64,000 nucleotides of DNA from the NCBI GenBank assembly GCA_041689615.1, contig JBDNFW010000056.1:31787-95786 (forward strand), given 5' to 3'. The notes beneath the pieces are model-generated. The model did no database searches. It saw nothing but the letters and a program-made list of their open reading frames with translations, and was not told the DNA's origin. The translations under genes were made by a program, and so were the position numbers. Source of the DNA: UBA7359 sp041689615 (lineage in GTDB: Bacteria > Pseudomonadota > Gammaproteobacteria > Eutrophobiales > Eutrophobiaceae). Shown in pieces: positions 1 to 9,231 of this stretch (position 1 is its first letter; each line of letters starts with the position of its first letter).

Positions 1-2
1 AT

Positions 3-404
3 AGCCCGGATATACACTGGACTGTTGCTGATTCGCCGCGTACGCCGAGAACAACTTTAATCGGCATTGCTAGTTTGGCTAATGTTGATGTTCTGAATTT
101 CGCAGAAACAGATAGCAAAACAATTCGTGAATTTATTTTCAAGACCGGCAATATATGGGTTAGTAAAGATAGCGTCTCTATGATTTATGAGTCTCTTTCT
201 TCTGGTGCAGCCATCGGCATACTTGATGTAGAACAAAAAAATAATACCCGAATATCTGACGCTATAAATAATTTAATTAACGATAAGCAACTAAGCTCTT
301 TTGATATATGGAAACTTACGAATAGATTAATGCCGGCTTCTTTAACATTTAATGAAGCTGATCGTTGCGCATCTTTGCTATTAGAGCGAGGCATATTGGA
401 TTGA
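3..404 (+). CDS. ELM1-like family protein, 3' end only
   Basis: The reading frame is open from the first bases of the window, so the gene starts upstream; a TTG at 75 is internal, not the start. The visible 133 residues contain TVADSPRTPRTT, then GNIWVSKDSVSMIYES and a closing ADRCASLLLERGILD. This pattern matches the C-terminal half of the bacterial mitochondrial-fission ELM1-like family, which resembles nucleotide-sugar-dependent GT-B glycosyltransferases and often sits in LPS clusters. The next gene overlaps its stop by 4 bases, indicating one operon with the glycan genes that follow. The family call is from motif memory; the biochemical role is unknown. Confidence 0.6.
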   Translation, partial: SPDIHWTVADSPRTPRTTLIGIASLANVDVLNFAETDSKTIREFIFKTGNIWVSKDSVSMIYESLSSGAAIGILDVEQKNNTRISDAINNLINDKQLSSFDIWKLTNRLMPASLTFNEADRCASLLLERGILD

Positions 405-1141
405 GCAATACTGAAGCTTCAATTGTCGCTTGCCCGGTATGCAACCATCCTGAAACGCATTACTTTGTAACAAAAAATGATTATCCATTTAATCAGTGTA
501 CGGAATGTGATTTTGTTTTTTTAAGTCCTATGCCTAATCAGGATGAACTTAATGAACAGTACACGGATGACGAAAAAGAAACCGAACCAACATATAACAA
601 ATCAGGATCTCGTTTGAGACGAGCATTCATGAAATTACCTCGTTTTATGCCTTACGCTTTTGGCAAAACTACGCTGGATTTTGGATGTGGCGGAGGCTTT
701 GTTGCCTATGCATTAAGTTTTATCGCAAAAACTTCTACAGGTATTGATATCAGTGAAAATGCGGTTGCCTACGCCAAGCAACGGTTCAAGCGAGCAAACT
801 ACTATTGCATGGATTTTGTTCAATTACTTGAAACAACAGACAAATATGACTTTGTATATTCATCTGAAGTCATCGAACATGTTAGTGACATTAACCTTTA
901 TATGAAAACGCTGGCACATTTAGTAAAAAAAGGTGGTTATGCATATATCACTACACCGGACTTGGGCCACCCGAAAGTGCCTGAAAACATAATGGAATGG
1001 GAAATGTTGTGCCCGCCTATACATGTACAACATTTCACACAAAAAACCGTGGGTATATTATTTAAGCGTTATGGGTTTAAAATAGTTAAGTTTCACAAAC
1101 ACAAAAAACCGGGCCTTATTTTCCTTTCACAAAAAATGTAG
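401..1141 (+). CDS. Class I SAM-dependent methyltransferase with N-terminal zinc ribbon
   Basis: I place the start at TTG 401, which overlaps the previous stop by 4 bases and has a GAGCGAGG Shine-Dalgarno-like stretch at 384-391; the frame stays open to a TTG at 365. The 246-residue protein begins with CPVC and, about 20 residues later, CTEC, a four-cysteine zinc-ribbon pattern. The SAM-binding motif LDFGCGGGF lies at about residue 92. This architecture is common for methyltransferases of unknown acceptor in surface-polysaccharide clusters. It is followed 6 bases later by a paralogue of the same layout. The substrate, sugar or lipid-linked glycan, cannot be told from sequence. Confidence 0.8.
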   Translation: MSNTEASIVACPVCNHPETHYFVTKNDYPFNQCTECDFVFLSPMPNQDELNEQYTDDEKETEPTYNKSGSRLRRAFMKLPRFMPYAFGKTTLDFGCGGGFVAYALSFIAKTSTGIDISENAVAYAKQRFKRANYYCMDFVQLLETTDKYDFVYSSEVIEHVSDINLYMKTLAHLVKKGGYAYITTPDLGHPKVPENIMEWEMLCPPIHVQHFTQKTVGILFKRYGFKIVKFHKHKKPGLIFLSQKM

Positions 1142-1147
1142 CGATCA

Positions 1148-1897
1148 ATGGATATCATTAAAAATACTCAATGGGAAATGATTGATTGTCCCGTATGTGG
1201 CAACGATTCTTTTACAAGTCTATTTCTCAAGCGTGGAGAACCTTTTGTTAAATGCAATAATTGCTCTTTAGTGTTGATTAATCCTCGTCCCGATTATGAA
1301 AAAATTCGAGAAACTTATGATAATGACTATAGCCGAGATTACGCAAATAAAGCTGACAAAAAATTAAAACGTTCTCTAAGAAGGGTTAAACTAGTTAAAA
1401 AAAAATTTAATTCTATTGGTCGCTGGCTTGATATAGGTTGTTCTGCCGGATTTGTAGTAAAAGCTGCTTCAAAATCTGGTTTTGATGCTTTTGGTGTTGA
1501 TGTTGAACCATGGGGCATTAACTATGGAAAAACAAATCTCGGTCTTAATAATTTATCTACTGGCTTGATAGAAGAACAAGATTACCCAAAAGAATTTTTC
1601 GATGTTATTTCACTTTATGATGTTATAGAACATGTGCCTGACCTGAATATTTTGGTCAAAGAATTAAAACGAATATTGGCGCCAAACGGTGTGATTGATA
1701 TTATTACACCAGACATTGGACACTTTCGCGTAACAAAGCCATTATGTGACTGGAAGGAGATAAAGCCTTCTGAGCATCTTTATTACTTTGATAAAAAAAC
1801 AATAAATACGCTTTTTAAAAACCATGGGCTATCCATTACAAAAACAAGATTTGCATTTAAACCCTCAATGAAAGTATGTGTCCAACACGTCAAATAA
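1148..1897 (+). CDS. Class I SAM-dependent methyltransferase with N-terminal zinc ribbon (paralogue)
   Basis: This 249-residue protein shares the layout of its upstream neighbour: CPVCGNDSF and CNNC cysteine pairs in the first 40 residues, then LDIGCSAGF as SAM motif I near residue 94 and a VIEHVPDL segment typical of the fold. It starts 6 bases after the previous stop, so the two are almost certainly co-transcribed. Two adjacent, divergent copies suggest either successive methylations of one glycan or duplication followed by specialisation. The substrate is unknown. Confidence 0.8.
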   Translation: MDIIKNTQWEMIDCPVCGNDSFTSLFLKRGEPFVKCNNCSLVLINPRPDYEKIRETYDNDYSRDYANKADKKLKRSLRRVKLVKKKFNSIGRWLDIGCSAGFVVKAASKSGFDAFGVDVEPWGINYGKTNLGLNNLSTGLIEEQDYPKEFFDVISLYDVIEHVPDLNILVKELKRILAPNGVIDIITPDIGHFRVTKPLCDWKEIKPSEHLYYFDKKTINTLFKNHGLSITKTRFAFKPSMKVCVQHVK

Positions 1898-1907
1898 GGA
1901 CTCCGAA

Positions 1908-3017
1908 ATGCCTTTAACTGTAGTACAGGTTCTTCCTGCGATGGAAGTTGGCGGCGTTGAAAGGGGAACGCTGGAAATTGCCGAAGGCCTTGTTCGTGCC
2001 GGCCACAGATCAATTGTTATTTCTCAGGGAGGCCGACTAGTAAACCAACTGCAGTCTCATGGAAGTGAGCATATTGAATGGCCTATAGGAAAAAAATCTC
2101 TTTTTACTTTACGCTATATAAAACAACTAAGAAAATTATTAAGGGATGCGTCTGTCGATATTTTGCATGCTCGTTCAAGATTTCCAGCATGGATTTCTTA
2201 TCTGGCGTGGAAAGGGATGAATGAAAATGACAGGCCAAAATTTATTACTACCGTTCACGGCCCATATTCTGTAAACGCGTATAGTAAAATAATGACAAGA
2301 GGCGAAGAAGTCATTGCCGTATCAAAATTCATTAGTGATTATATCAACTCTAATTACAGGGGCGTCTCCCAGAATAATATCACCGTTATTCATAGAGGCG
2401 TTGACTCTGCTGAATTTCCATATGGTTTTTGCCCAGATAACGACTGGCAAAAAAAATGGAACATAGAACTTGGCGACTTAAGGGATAAGTTCATTTTAAC
2501 ATTGCCCGCACGAATAACGAGATGGAAAGGACAAGCAGATTTTCTAAAAATAATTCAGGGATTAAAAATAACTGGCATCCCAGTATATGGCCTGATTGCG
2601 GGAGCGCCCCACCCTCGACGCATTAAATTTTTCAACGAGCTAAAAAAACAGGTTGATATGCTCAACTTAAAAGACGACGTCAACTTCATTGGGCAAAGAA
2701 GCGACTTGAAAGAAGTTATGTCCATTTCCAATATCGTTTTATCTCTAGCTAAAGAGCCTGAAGCCTTTGGCAGAACTGCATTGGAATCACTTAGTCTTGG
2801 CATACCGGTAGTCGCTTATGATCATGGAGGAGCATCTGAAGTTCTTGGCGCCTTATTCCCGGAGGGCCTTATAACACCAAACAACATAAAAATCGCGATT
2901 GAAAAAATTTCAGCACTTTACCAATCCAAACCGATAATAAATCGCAACAACCCTTTTACTCGCCAATCAATGGTCCAGAAAACGATCACACTTTATGAAC
3001 GGATCGCAACACAATAA
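1908..3017 (+). CDS. Glycosyltransferase family 4 (GT-B fold)
   Basis: The start is ATG 1908, preceded by AAGGA at about 1895-1899; an in-frame GTG at 1878 would overlap the previous gene and has no ribosome site. The 369-residue protein opens with a GGVERGTLEIAEGL segment, the nucleotide-binding glycine-rich loop of GT4 enzymes. Near the C-terminus it has EAFGRTALESLSLGIPVVA followed by GGASEVL, the donor-sugar EX7E motif region. Such enzymes transfer a sugar from a nucleotide donor onto LPS core or O-unit intermediates at the cytoplasmic face of the inner membrane. Donor and acceptor cannot be assigned. Confidence 0.88.
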   Translation: MPLTVVQVLPAMEVGGVERGTLEIAEGLVRAGHRSIVISQGGRLVNQLQSHGSEHIEWPIGKKSLFTLRYIKQLRKLLRDASVDILHARSRFPAWISYLAWKGMNENDRPKFITTVHGPYSVNAYSKIMTRGEEVIAVSKFISDYINSNYRGVSQNNITVIHRGVDSAEFPYGFCPDNDWQKKWNIELGDLRDKFILTLPARITRWKGQADFLKIIQGLKITGIPVYGLIAGAPHPRRIKFFNELKKQVDMLNLKDDVNFIGQRSDLKEVMSISNIVLSLAKEPEAFGRTALESLSLGIPVVAYDHGGASEVLGALFPEGLITPNNIKIAIEKISALYQSKPIINRNNPFTRQSMVQKTITLYERIATQ

Positions 3018-3021
3018 TGTC

Positions 3022-3936
3022 ATGAACACGCCCATTTATCCTATTGTAGCTATTTGTGTTGCAACATATAAAAGACCAGAACTACTCATTAATTGTCTTA
3101 ATGCGATTATGCAGCTTGATAGATCCGATAAACATGAAACCATTGTAATTGTTGTTGATAATGATAAAAACGGGACCGCTCGCAGAGTCGTTGAACAAAT
3201 AAAAGACACAAGTAAATATAATTTATTTTATGCTGTAGAAAAAAGCCGTGGACTCGCCTCAGCGCGCAACCGCCTGATCAAAGAAGCAATTAAACATAAG
3301 GCTGAGTTTATTGGATTTATAGATGACGATGAATTTCCTCACCCCAAATGGTTAACAAGCCACTTGGCAACTATTCAAGAATACAATATTGATATTGTAA
3401 CCGGACCAGTAATATCAACTTTTGAAACCAAGCCAATGAATAACATAAAAATTAAAGCTAAACATCCTACTGGCTATATACCAAGAAACATAGCAGCAAA
3501 CAACGTTATGTTTAAAAAAGATCTGGTAGCAAAGAGCGAGATTATTTTTAATACTGATTTTAATTTCATAGGCGGCGAAGATTTTGATTTTTTTGATCGT
3601 GCAACAAAAAAAGGTTTTTCCAAAATTTGGAATGCTGATGCTATTGTGTATGAGACGATTCCCGAAGAAAGAAGAACAAAAAAATATTTGTTTTTCCGGC
3701 ATTTTACCGGAGCCATTAATAATGTTGTATATTACAAAGCAAAAAAAAATGTACTGTTAGCGTGGCCCCATTTTTTAATTAAAGCTTCTGGAAAGTTTCT
3801 GGGCGCTTTCATTGATTTAATATTATTTATATTCACCTTTGATAAGTACAAACTGGAGAAAAGCATCGTCAAGTTTGCAAGCACCTTTGGATACTTATGT
3901 GGGCTTCTAAATATCATCGTAGAACGCTATCGTTAA
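3022..3936 (+). CDS. Glycosyltransferase family 2 (GT-A fold)
   Basis: The 304-residue protein begins with VAICVATYKRPELL, the GT2 nucleotide-binding strand, followed by SRGLASARNRLI and FIGFIDDDEFPHPKW, whose DDD is the DxD metal and nucleotide site at about residue 105. A GGEDFDFFDRA segment near residue 185 fits the ED catalytic-base position. The C-terminus has hydrophobic stretches that may anchor it to the inner membrane. An alternative ATG at 2995 overlaps the upstream gene by 23 bases; neither start has a clear ribosome site, so the first residues are uncertain. It is probably part of the LPS or O-chain operon. Confidence 0.87.
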   Translation: MNTPIYPIVAICVATYKRPELLINCLNAIMQLDRSDKHETIVIVVDNDKNGTARRVVEQIKDTSKYNLFYAVEKSRGLASARNRLIKEAIKHKAEFIGFIDDDEFPHPKWLTSHLATIQEYNIDIVTGPVISTFETKPMNNIKIKAKHPTGYIPRNIAANNVMFKKDLVAKSEIIFNTDFNFIGGEDFDFFDRATKKGFSKIWNADAIVYETIPEERRTKKYLFFRHFTGAINNVVYYKAKKNVLLAWPHFLIKASGKFLGAFIDLILFIFTFDKYKLEKSIVKFASTFGYLCGLLNIIVERYR

Positions 3937-3945
3937 AATTTACCC

Positions 3946-5223
3946 ATGATTGCAAAAAACATTAAACCTCAGCAAATTATTTTTTCAATGGCTTCGTGGC
4001 TGAAAGACTACTGGCCCTGTATTTTAATAATACTTACAGTAATCGGCTTCGTTAGTAAATCGCTTTATAACTATCCGATGGGCATAATGGCCATATTAGG
4101 TTTATACAGATTTATTAATTCGCCTAGCGCTATCTTGAACGACCAAATACAAAGATTATATATTATTGCGTTTTTATGTTTGTGGTTACCGCTGCTCATT
4201 TCCTTGCCTGATGCCGTAAATCAAGATCATGCTGCACATACCATCATTCCCTACTTGAGATTTTTATTTGCCGGTTTGTTTATCATTCACGAATTATCAA
4301 AAGATCCTGATCGATTAAAACTCATCGTCGCAAGTCTTTTTTATATCGTGCTGTTCTGGTGTGTTGATGCGTCTGTACAGTTTGTTTTTGGAAAAAATAT
4401 TTTTGGCTTTCCTTATGAGTCTGGGCACATTACCGGAATGTTTTACCCAAGAAATACTATTTCTCATATTTGTTCTATTCTTTCTGTTTTTTCTTTCTTA
4501 TACGTATATATGAATATGGAAAAAAACAAATATTTAATATTGAGTATTATTCCTTTGTTTTTTGTTCTATTACTAAGTGGCCGACGAGCAGCATGGGTTA
4601 TGTTAGCATTGTCTTCTTTTGGTTTTCTAATTTATGGATTTATTTACTCTAAAAATAGAGCTGATTTTATAAAATCATTTGGCGTTATTGGCGCTATGAT
4701 TAGTGCATTACTTATATCAACCATCCTATTTCACCAACCGACAAACGATCGATTTAAAGTGACATTAGGTCTTTTTAGCAACGACTACGCTAGTATTAAT
4801 GCAGCAACGGCGGTTAGACTGCCTATCTGGGAAACAGCTTATTCTGTTTTTAAATCTCACCCTATCAACGGAGTTGGGCCTCGCGGCTTTAGACACATTT
4901 ATCAAGACTACGCTTCGGACGATGATTATTTTGTTAAGGCCGATGAAATTCCATCTCAACCCCATATTATTATTTTAGAGATACTTGCTGAAACCGGGCT
5001 AATCGGCTTACTGGGATATTTGCTTGGACTGTATTTGCTTGTTCGAGTGATTCAACAATCCGAGCGAAAAGAAAAGCTATTTCCTTTTTTTATTCCTGTT
5101 ATTGTCGCCATGTTTCCTTTTAATGCGCATATGGCTTTTTATGGGTCTATTTGGTCTAGTATGATTTGGTTGCTTCTTTCTTTGTATTTTGCCAAAGCAA
5201 AATTAACTTTGGACAATGATTAA
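3946..5223 (+). CDS. O-antigen ligase / polymerase-like membrane protein (WaaL/Wzy_C type)
   Basis: This is a 425-residue polytopic protein with roughly ten hydrophobic segments. Between them is a large loop containing GRRAAW and HPINGVGPRGFRHIY, the HxxxGxGxxxF-like signature of the Wzy_C domain shared by WaaL ligases and some O-antigen polymerases. WaaL joins undecaprenyl-linked O-polysaccharide to lipid A-core on the periplasmic face; a polymerase would extend the chain. No wzx, wzz or nucleotide-sugar synthesis gene is visible beside it, so ligase against polymerase is not settled. It starts 9 bases after the GT2 gene. Confidence 0.82.
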   Translation: MIAKNIKPQQIIFSMASWLKDYWPCILIILTVIGFVSKSLYNYPMGIMAILGLYRFINSPSAILNDQIQRLYIIAFLCLWLPLLISLPDAVNQDHAAHTIIPYLRFLFAGLFIIHELSKDPDRLKLIVASLFYIVLFWCVDASVQFVFGKNIFGFPYESGHITGMFYPRNTISHICSILSVFSFLYVYMNMEKNKYLILSIIPLFFVLLLSGRRAAWVMLALSSFGFLIYGFIYSKNRADFIKSFGVIGAMISALLISTILFHQPTNDRFKVTLGLFSNDYASINAATAVRLPIWETAYSVFKSHPINGVGPRGFRHIYQDYASDDDYFVKADEIPSQPHIIILEILAETGLIGLLGYLLGLYLLVRVIQQSERKEKLFPFFIPVIVAMFPFNAHMAFYGSIWSSMIWLLLSLYFAKAKLTLDND

Positions 5224-5241
5224 ATATATTGCTATTCACGC

Positions 5242-6201
5242 ATGAAAATTCTAATTATTAAATTAGGTGCGCTTGGTGACATTATCACTTCTACAGCAAT
5301 AATAAATCAAATAAGCCAACATCATCGTGAAGATGAAATTTATTTGCTAACCAGTGATTCTTTTAAAAACCTGTTTTCTAATTTTAAAAACTTAAATATT
5401 TTTTCTTTTGAGCGTAACGGGTTATTAAATACGATTAAAAATATTTTATGGATAAGAAAGCAGCAGTTTGGTCGTATATACGATTTACAATCAAATGACC
5501 GTACCACTGTTTATTGTGCTTTATCAGGAAGCCCTTTTCGTGCAGGCAATCACCCTCGTTACCCCTATCATGCGCATCCTGAAAATAAATATATAGGAGA
5601 ATGCCATTCATTTGATCGTCTTAATCAAATATTAGAAAGCGCTAACATTGAGAAGGCAAAGCCGTTTCCCTTTTTGCCCATTTCGGAAAGCATTGTTGCT
5701 GAAGTATCTAGCTGGCTTAACACATATAACTTAGCTAATAAACCTTTCGTATTATTACATGCTGGATCCAGTCCTATGCATTTAAAAAAAAGATGGCCGT
5801 ATTTTTCTCAATTAGCGTCGACATTAAGCGAAGTCTTAACTGTAATCTGGATCGGCAGTGATGATGATAAGGAACTAAATGATAATTTGAGCAAAAATAC
5901 AGGAATTAATGCAACAAATGCTTTTAGTGTTTTTGGTTTAGTTGAGCTCGGCAAAAGAGCAAAGTTCGCTGTGACAAATGATTCAGCGCCTATGCATATT
6001 TTATCTTGTTCACAAATTCCTGTATTCGGGTTGTTCGGGCCGACGTATGCTCGTAGAACACATGCATTGGGGCAATTAGATAATGTGATTACTGCTAGTA
6101 ACCTTATTGCAAAGAATGATAATGACTTTGTTCCACTAGACATATCTAAGATCTCTTTGGACATGTTATTAAAGAAACTTAGAGACAAAAAACTAATATG
6201 A
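5242..6201 (+). CDS. Glycosyltransferase family 9 (LPS heptosyltransferase-like)
   Basis: The 319-residue protein starts ILIIKLGALGDIITSTAII, the classic N-terminus of ADP-heptose:LPS heptosyltransferases (WaaC/WaaF/WaaQ family). The C-terminal domain has LLHAGSSPMHLKKRWP and TNDSAPMHILSC, which form the ADP-heptose pocket. It would add heptose to the LPS inner core at the cytoplasmic membrane. The stop overlaps the next GT9 gene by 4 bases (ATGA). Which core position it acts on is not evident. Confidence 0.87.
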   Translation: MKILIIKLGALGDIITSTAIINQISQHHREDEIYLLTSDSFKNLFSNFKNLNIFSFERNGLLNTIKNILWIRKQQFGRIYDLQSNDRTTVYCALSGSPFRAGNHPRYPYHAHPENKYIGECHSFDRLNQILESANIEKAKPFPFLPISESIVAEVSSWLNTYNLANKPFVLLHAGSSPMHLKKRWPYFSQLASTLSEVLTVIWIGSDDDKELNDNLSKNTGINATNAFSVFGLVELGKRAKFAVTNDSAPMHILSCSQIPVFGLFGPTYARRTHALGQLDNVITASNLIAKNDNDFVPLDISKISLDMLLKKLRDKKLI

Positions 6202-7295
6202 GCTTTAATAACAAATTGGCCCTGATATACGTAAAGTTAATAAAACTGTTTCGTACAGCTCTTATTAAAACTTTTATACGGCTTCTTTTCAAAAAAACAT
6301 CAGAAATAAAAAAGATATTGATAAATCGTGATGGCGCTTTTGGCGACTCTATTGTTGCGCTTCCTGCACTAAGCATCATTAGACAAAACTTCCCCTTTGC
6401 CCAGATAGATTTACTGTCTATAAATAATAACGGCATTTCTTTTAAAGAAATTGGCATGTCTAACACACTGATTAATAAACTTTATAACGTTAACAAGTCA
6501 AAGAGAAAAGAGACTTTAATAAAACTAAAAGAACAACAATACGATTTATTTATTCAAATTCCACAGAACATTGGTATTTATAAATCTATTAGAAACATGT
6601 TGCTGGCTCGTTTTTACTTAAACATAAAATACGCCTTTGGCTGGGACTACGGCAGAATAAAGTCTTTTATGCGATTTCAAAAGCAATATGGCCAAACAAA
6701 TACTGAAACGAACCGTTTTATAAAAACATTAAATGAGAATGGTTTGTGTGGGAACATTGATTATCCGCTTAATATGCAAACACCACACGATCAGGAAACG
6801 TATAACTTAATTGAAAAAGAACAAACAATAACTTTTCTAATTGGCGGAAAACTGCAACCAAAAAAATGGCCTCTAAATCACTGGGTATCACTGGCAAAAC
6901 TAATTGGGGACAAGCATAAAATAATAATCGTGGGCGGAGACAATGATAAAACGGACGCTAAATATATTATAGAAAAAACAAATAATACTATTAGTCTGTG
7001 CGGTAAATTGACAATACCTGAATTACGTTACTTATTATACAAAACAAAAGCGGTGATTAGTCTAGACACTGGAGCCATGCATCTTTGTGATTCAACCAGG
7101 ACAAAAATTATTGCTCTTTTTTCTACTCGTGATTTATCTAACAAATGGTTTCCAAGCAACAAAGACTCCATTGTCATAGAAAAAGTGTTGCCCTGCAGCT
7201 TCTGCTTAAAAACTGCCTGCGAAGACAATATTTGTATGAGTAATATATTACCAAATGAAGTCTTTTCAAAAATGAATGAATTATTGCTTACTTAA
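6198..7295 (+). CDS. Glycosyltransferase family 9 protein
   Basis: This 365-residue protein has a 30-40 residue N-terminal extension before ILINRDGAFGDSIVALPAL, the GT9 starting motif. The C-terminal domain carries LIGGKLQPKKWPLNHW and SLDTGAMHLCDS, matching the donor pocket. A cluster of cysteines near the end (CSFCLKTACEDNIC) resembles the PCs found at the tail of some heptosyltransferase-like proteins. It overlaps the previous gene by 4 bases and ends the plus-strand glycan operon. It converges on a minus-strand glycan operon 66 bases away. Confidence 0.82.
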   Translation: MSFNNKLALIYVKLIKLFRTALIKTFIRLLFKKTSEIKKILINRDGAFGDSIVALPALSIIRQNFPFAQIDLLSINNNGISFKEIGMSNTLINKLYNVNKSKRKETLIKLKEQQYDLFIQIPQNIGIYKSIRNMLLARFYLNIKYAFGWDYGRIKSFMRFQKQYGQTNTETNRFIKTLNENGLCGNIDYPLNMQTPHDQETYNLIEKEQTITFLIGGKLQPKKWPLNHWVSLAKLIGDKHKIIIVGGDNDKTDAKYIIEKTNNTISLCGKLTIPELRYLLYKTKAVISLDTGAMHLCDSTRTKIIALFSTRDLSNKWFPSNKDSIVIEKVLPCSFCLKTACEDNICMSNILPNEVFSKMNELLLT

Positions 7296-7302
7296 GTAGC
7301 TC

Positions 7303-7355
7303 GAAATATCTGGATATTTCATTTTAAGAGCCTTGCTATAAACAATTCAAGCAAG
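7303..7355. terminator. Possible bidirectional terminator between convergent glycan operons
   Basis: Two small dyads lie in the 66-base convergent gap: GAAATATC / GATATTTC at 7303-7320 followed by ATTTTA, and CTTGCT / AGCAAG at 7332-7355 followed by ACTTTATTA. Both stems are weak or AT-rich, so this is only a plausible termination region. Confidence 0.35.
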
Positions 7356-7361
7356 ACTTTA

Positions 7362-8303
7362 TTAAGTTTCGCTTGTTTTTTCCCAGGTTTCACGCCAATT
7401 AAAAAATGGTGGCAAACAATGTTCCGTTTGTAAATGCACAGCTACTGCCGGAATAGGTGAAAACCCAAGGATATGATTAAACAATTTATCTGTCGTTTTC
7501 TTTTCTGATCCTAAATGCCGCTTTTCTTTTACACCAACATACTTGGTATTTTCAAAATACTCCCAATACTTACTCACAACATCTGAGTGCGTAAAAAAAG
7601 TATGGGTGGCGTGGCTTATTGATCGCCAACGTCTTGTATCACTATATAGAATATAAGAGGGGTAATTAAATTGTCCAAAAACGATTTCATGCTCTTGTGG
7701 GTATAACAAGATGTGGGATCCTGTTTGAGTATATATTTTTTTATAAAACTTCATCATTTCAATAATGGCTGTTTCTATATGCAAATAGTCATCTTCACAG
7801 AAATAATAAAGGCCTTCTCCTTCTTTTGCATAGCTAAAGTTTTCATGAAGAGATTGCCCCTGCCCTGGTTTTTTAGTAGTAATGATACTCCAGTCAAAGG
7901 TAAGTTTTTTACATAGTGTTTTTATTTTTTCTAACTGCTTTTCATCAGATCGATCATCAAAAACCACGAGCCGGATATTGCAATTGTTTTCATGGGCATA
8001 CTGCATTGAGAGCAACAGTGAATTAATGCACCTTAATAAATGTTCTTCAAGATTAATGCCTGTCAATTCATTGCGATTTCCTTTTGCTCGTTTATCGTTT
8101 ATGCACGTGCGCAAACAAACGGTTAAAACATCAGTGTTACTCGGTGTTGTTTTTGTGTGTGAACTGAAAACATCATAAGCTTTTTCCTGATCTGTAAGGC
8201 TATTAAAATCTTTTAATGGCAGCAAATTATATTCAGAATGTTTTTTTATTGCATAACCGCACTTTTTTAACACACGATTTAATACGCGAAATACCTCATT
8301 CAT
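7362..8303 (-). CDS. Glycosyltransferase-like protein (GT-A related), LPS cluster
   Basis: The 313-residue protein has an N-terminal tail, then DVLTVCLRTCIND and RLVVFDDRSDEKQLE near residues 60-125. The latter resembles the strand-DDxS element of GT-A enzymes. It is followed by ENFSYAKEGEGLYYFCEDDYLH, in which CEDD takes the DxD position. No signal peptide or membrane span is visible. Its start overlaps the stop of the GT9 gene by 4 bases, so the two are translationally coupled. The fold assignment is an inference from these short motifs; sugar and acceptor are unknown. Confidence 0.6.
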   Translation of the reverse strand: MNEVFRVLNRVLKKCGYAIKKHSEYNLLPLKDFNSLTDQEKAYDVFSSHTKTTPSNTDVLTVCLRTCINDKRAKGNRNELTGINLEEHLLRCINSLLLSMQYAHENNCNIRLVVFDDRSDEKQLEKIKTLCKKLTFDWSIITTKKPGQGQSLHENFSYAKEGEGLYYFCEDDYLHIETAIIEMMKFYKKIYTQTGSHILLYPQEHEIVFGQFNYPSYILYSDTRRWRSISHATHTFFTHSDVVSKYWEYFENTKYVGVKEKRHLGSEKKTTDKLFNHILGFSPIPAVAVHLQTEHCLPPFFNWRETWEKTSET

Positions 8304-9205
8304 TTTAATATGTCCTTAATAGCAGCACTAACGTCATTAACAGAAATATTGCGTGCATCACTATTTGCACCCATCAGGCAGACGGCCTTGTTTCCCCATG
8401 GCCTGTAACGTTCAGGTTCTGTAACTCCAAAAAAACTAATAGTGGCCGTCTTTACAGCACTTGCAATATGGCCCAAACCAGAATCAGGCCCAACATAAAG
8501 GCAGGACGCTTCAATCAATGCTGCCGCTTCTAATAAACTATTACCAACCGTATTAATATGCTGTAAATTGACCTTGCTCATTACCTCTAGAGTTTCTTTA
8601 GCCTCAAAACTATTGCCTAAAAATATTACTCCTGAAAAATCATTTTCATGCTGTTTTAATAATTTGACAAACTTGTCTATAGTCCATGTTTTTTCTGGCT
8701 TACGATTATCGCCCATAGATAAAGCGAGCAATTTATCTTTATTACTAAATACAGATATTTGCTTTGACGCATAGCCTCTATCAGCATCAGAAGGCCAAAC
8801 TTTGGTATCGGGAATAGGGTGGTCGCCATGCAGATCATCTATAACACCCATTAGGTTTTCTACAGCATGAGGGCCATAACTTTTTGCGCCCCACTTCGTA
8901 TACCTTTTTTTGGATCGCAATAAATAAGCAAGCCCATCTGTCCGAACATCAACAACCAGATCGTAACGCGTCTTCCAAAGCTGCATTAACAAATCCGGCA
9001 CGCCTCTAAGCGGCTTGTCTTTGTCTTTTAAATATAATTTATTTAAACGAGGATAATTCTTATATAGCCCTGTACCACGTTTATCAACAACAATGTCAAA
9101 CAGGGCTTCAGGATATTTATCTTGTAACGACCTTAATACGGGCGTTGTCATCACAACGTCGCCGACGGAGCTTAATCCAATAAACAATATTTTAGTAACG
9201 CTCAT
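8300..9205 (-). CDS. Glycosyltransferase family 9 (heptosyltransferase-like)
   Basis: This 301-residue protein starts with KILFIGLSSVGDVVMTTPVL, the GT9 N-terminal motif with an S-S-V-G-D variant. The C-terminal half has LSMGDNRKPEKTWTI and YVGPDSGLGHIASAV, equivalent to the ADP-heptose binding loop (VGPDSGLGHIA). It lies 26 bases after the DUF6165 gene on the same strand and overlaps the next glycosyltransferase by 4 bases. It is probably a core-LPS enzyme; the exact linkage is unknown. Confidence 0.85.
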   Translation of the reverse strand: MSVTKILFIGLSSVGDVVMTTPVLRSLQDKYPEALFDIVVDKRGTGLYKNYPRLNKLYLKDKDKPLRGVPDLLMQLWKTRYDLVVDVRTDGLAYLLRSKKRYTKWGAKSYGPHAVENLMGVIDDLHGDHPIPDTKVWPSDADRGYASKQISVFSNKDKLLALSMGDNRKPEKTWTIDKFVKLLKQHENDFSGVIFLGNSFEAKETLEVMSKVNLQHINTVGNSLLEAAALIEASCLYVGPDSGLGHIASAVKTATISFFGVTEPERYRPWGNKAVCLMGANSDARNISVNDVSAAIKDILK

Positions 9206-9231
9206 TAATTAAACTTTACAAAAGCAAAAAG

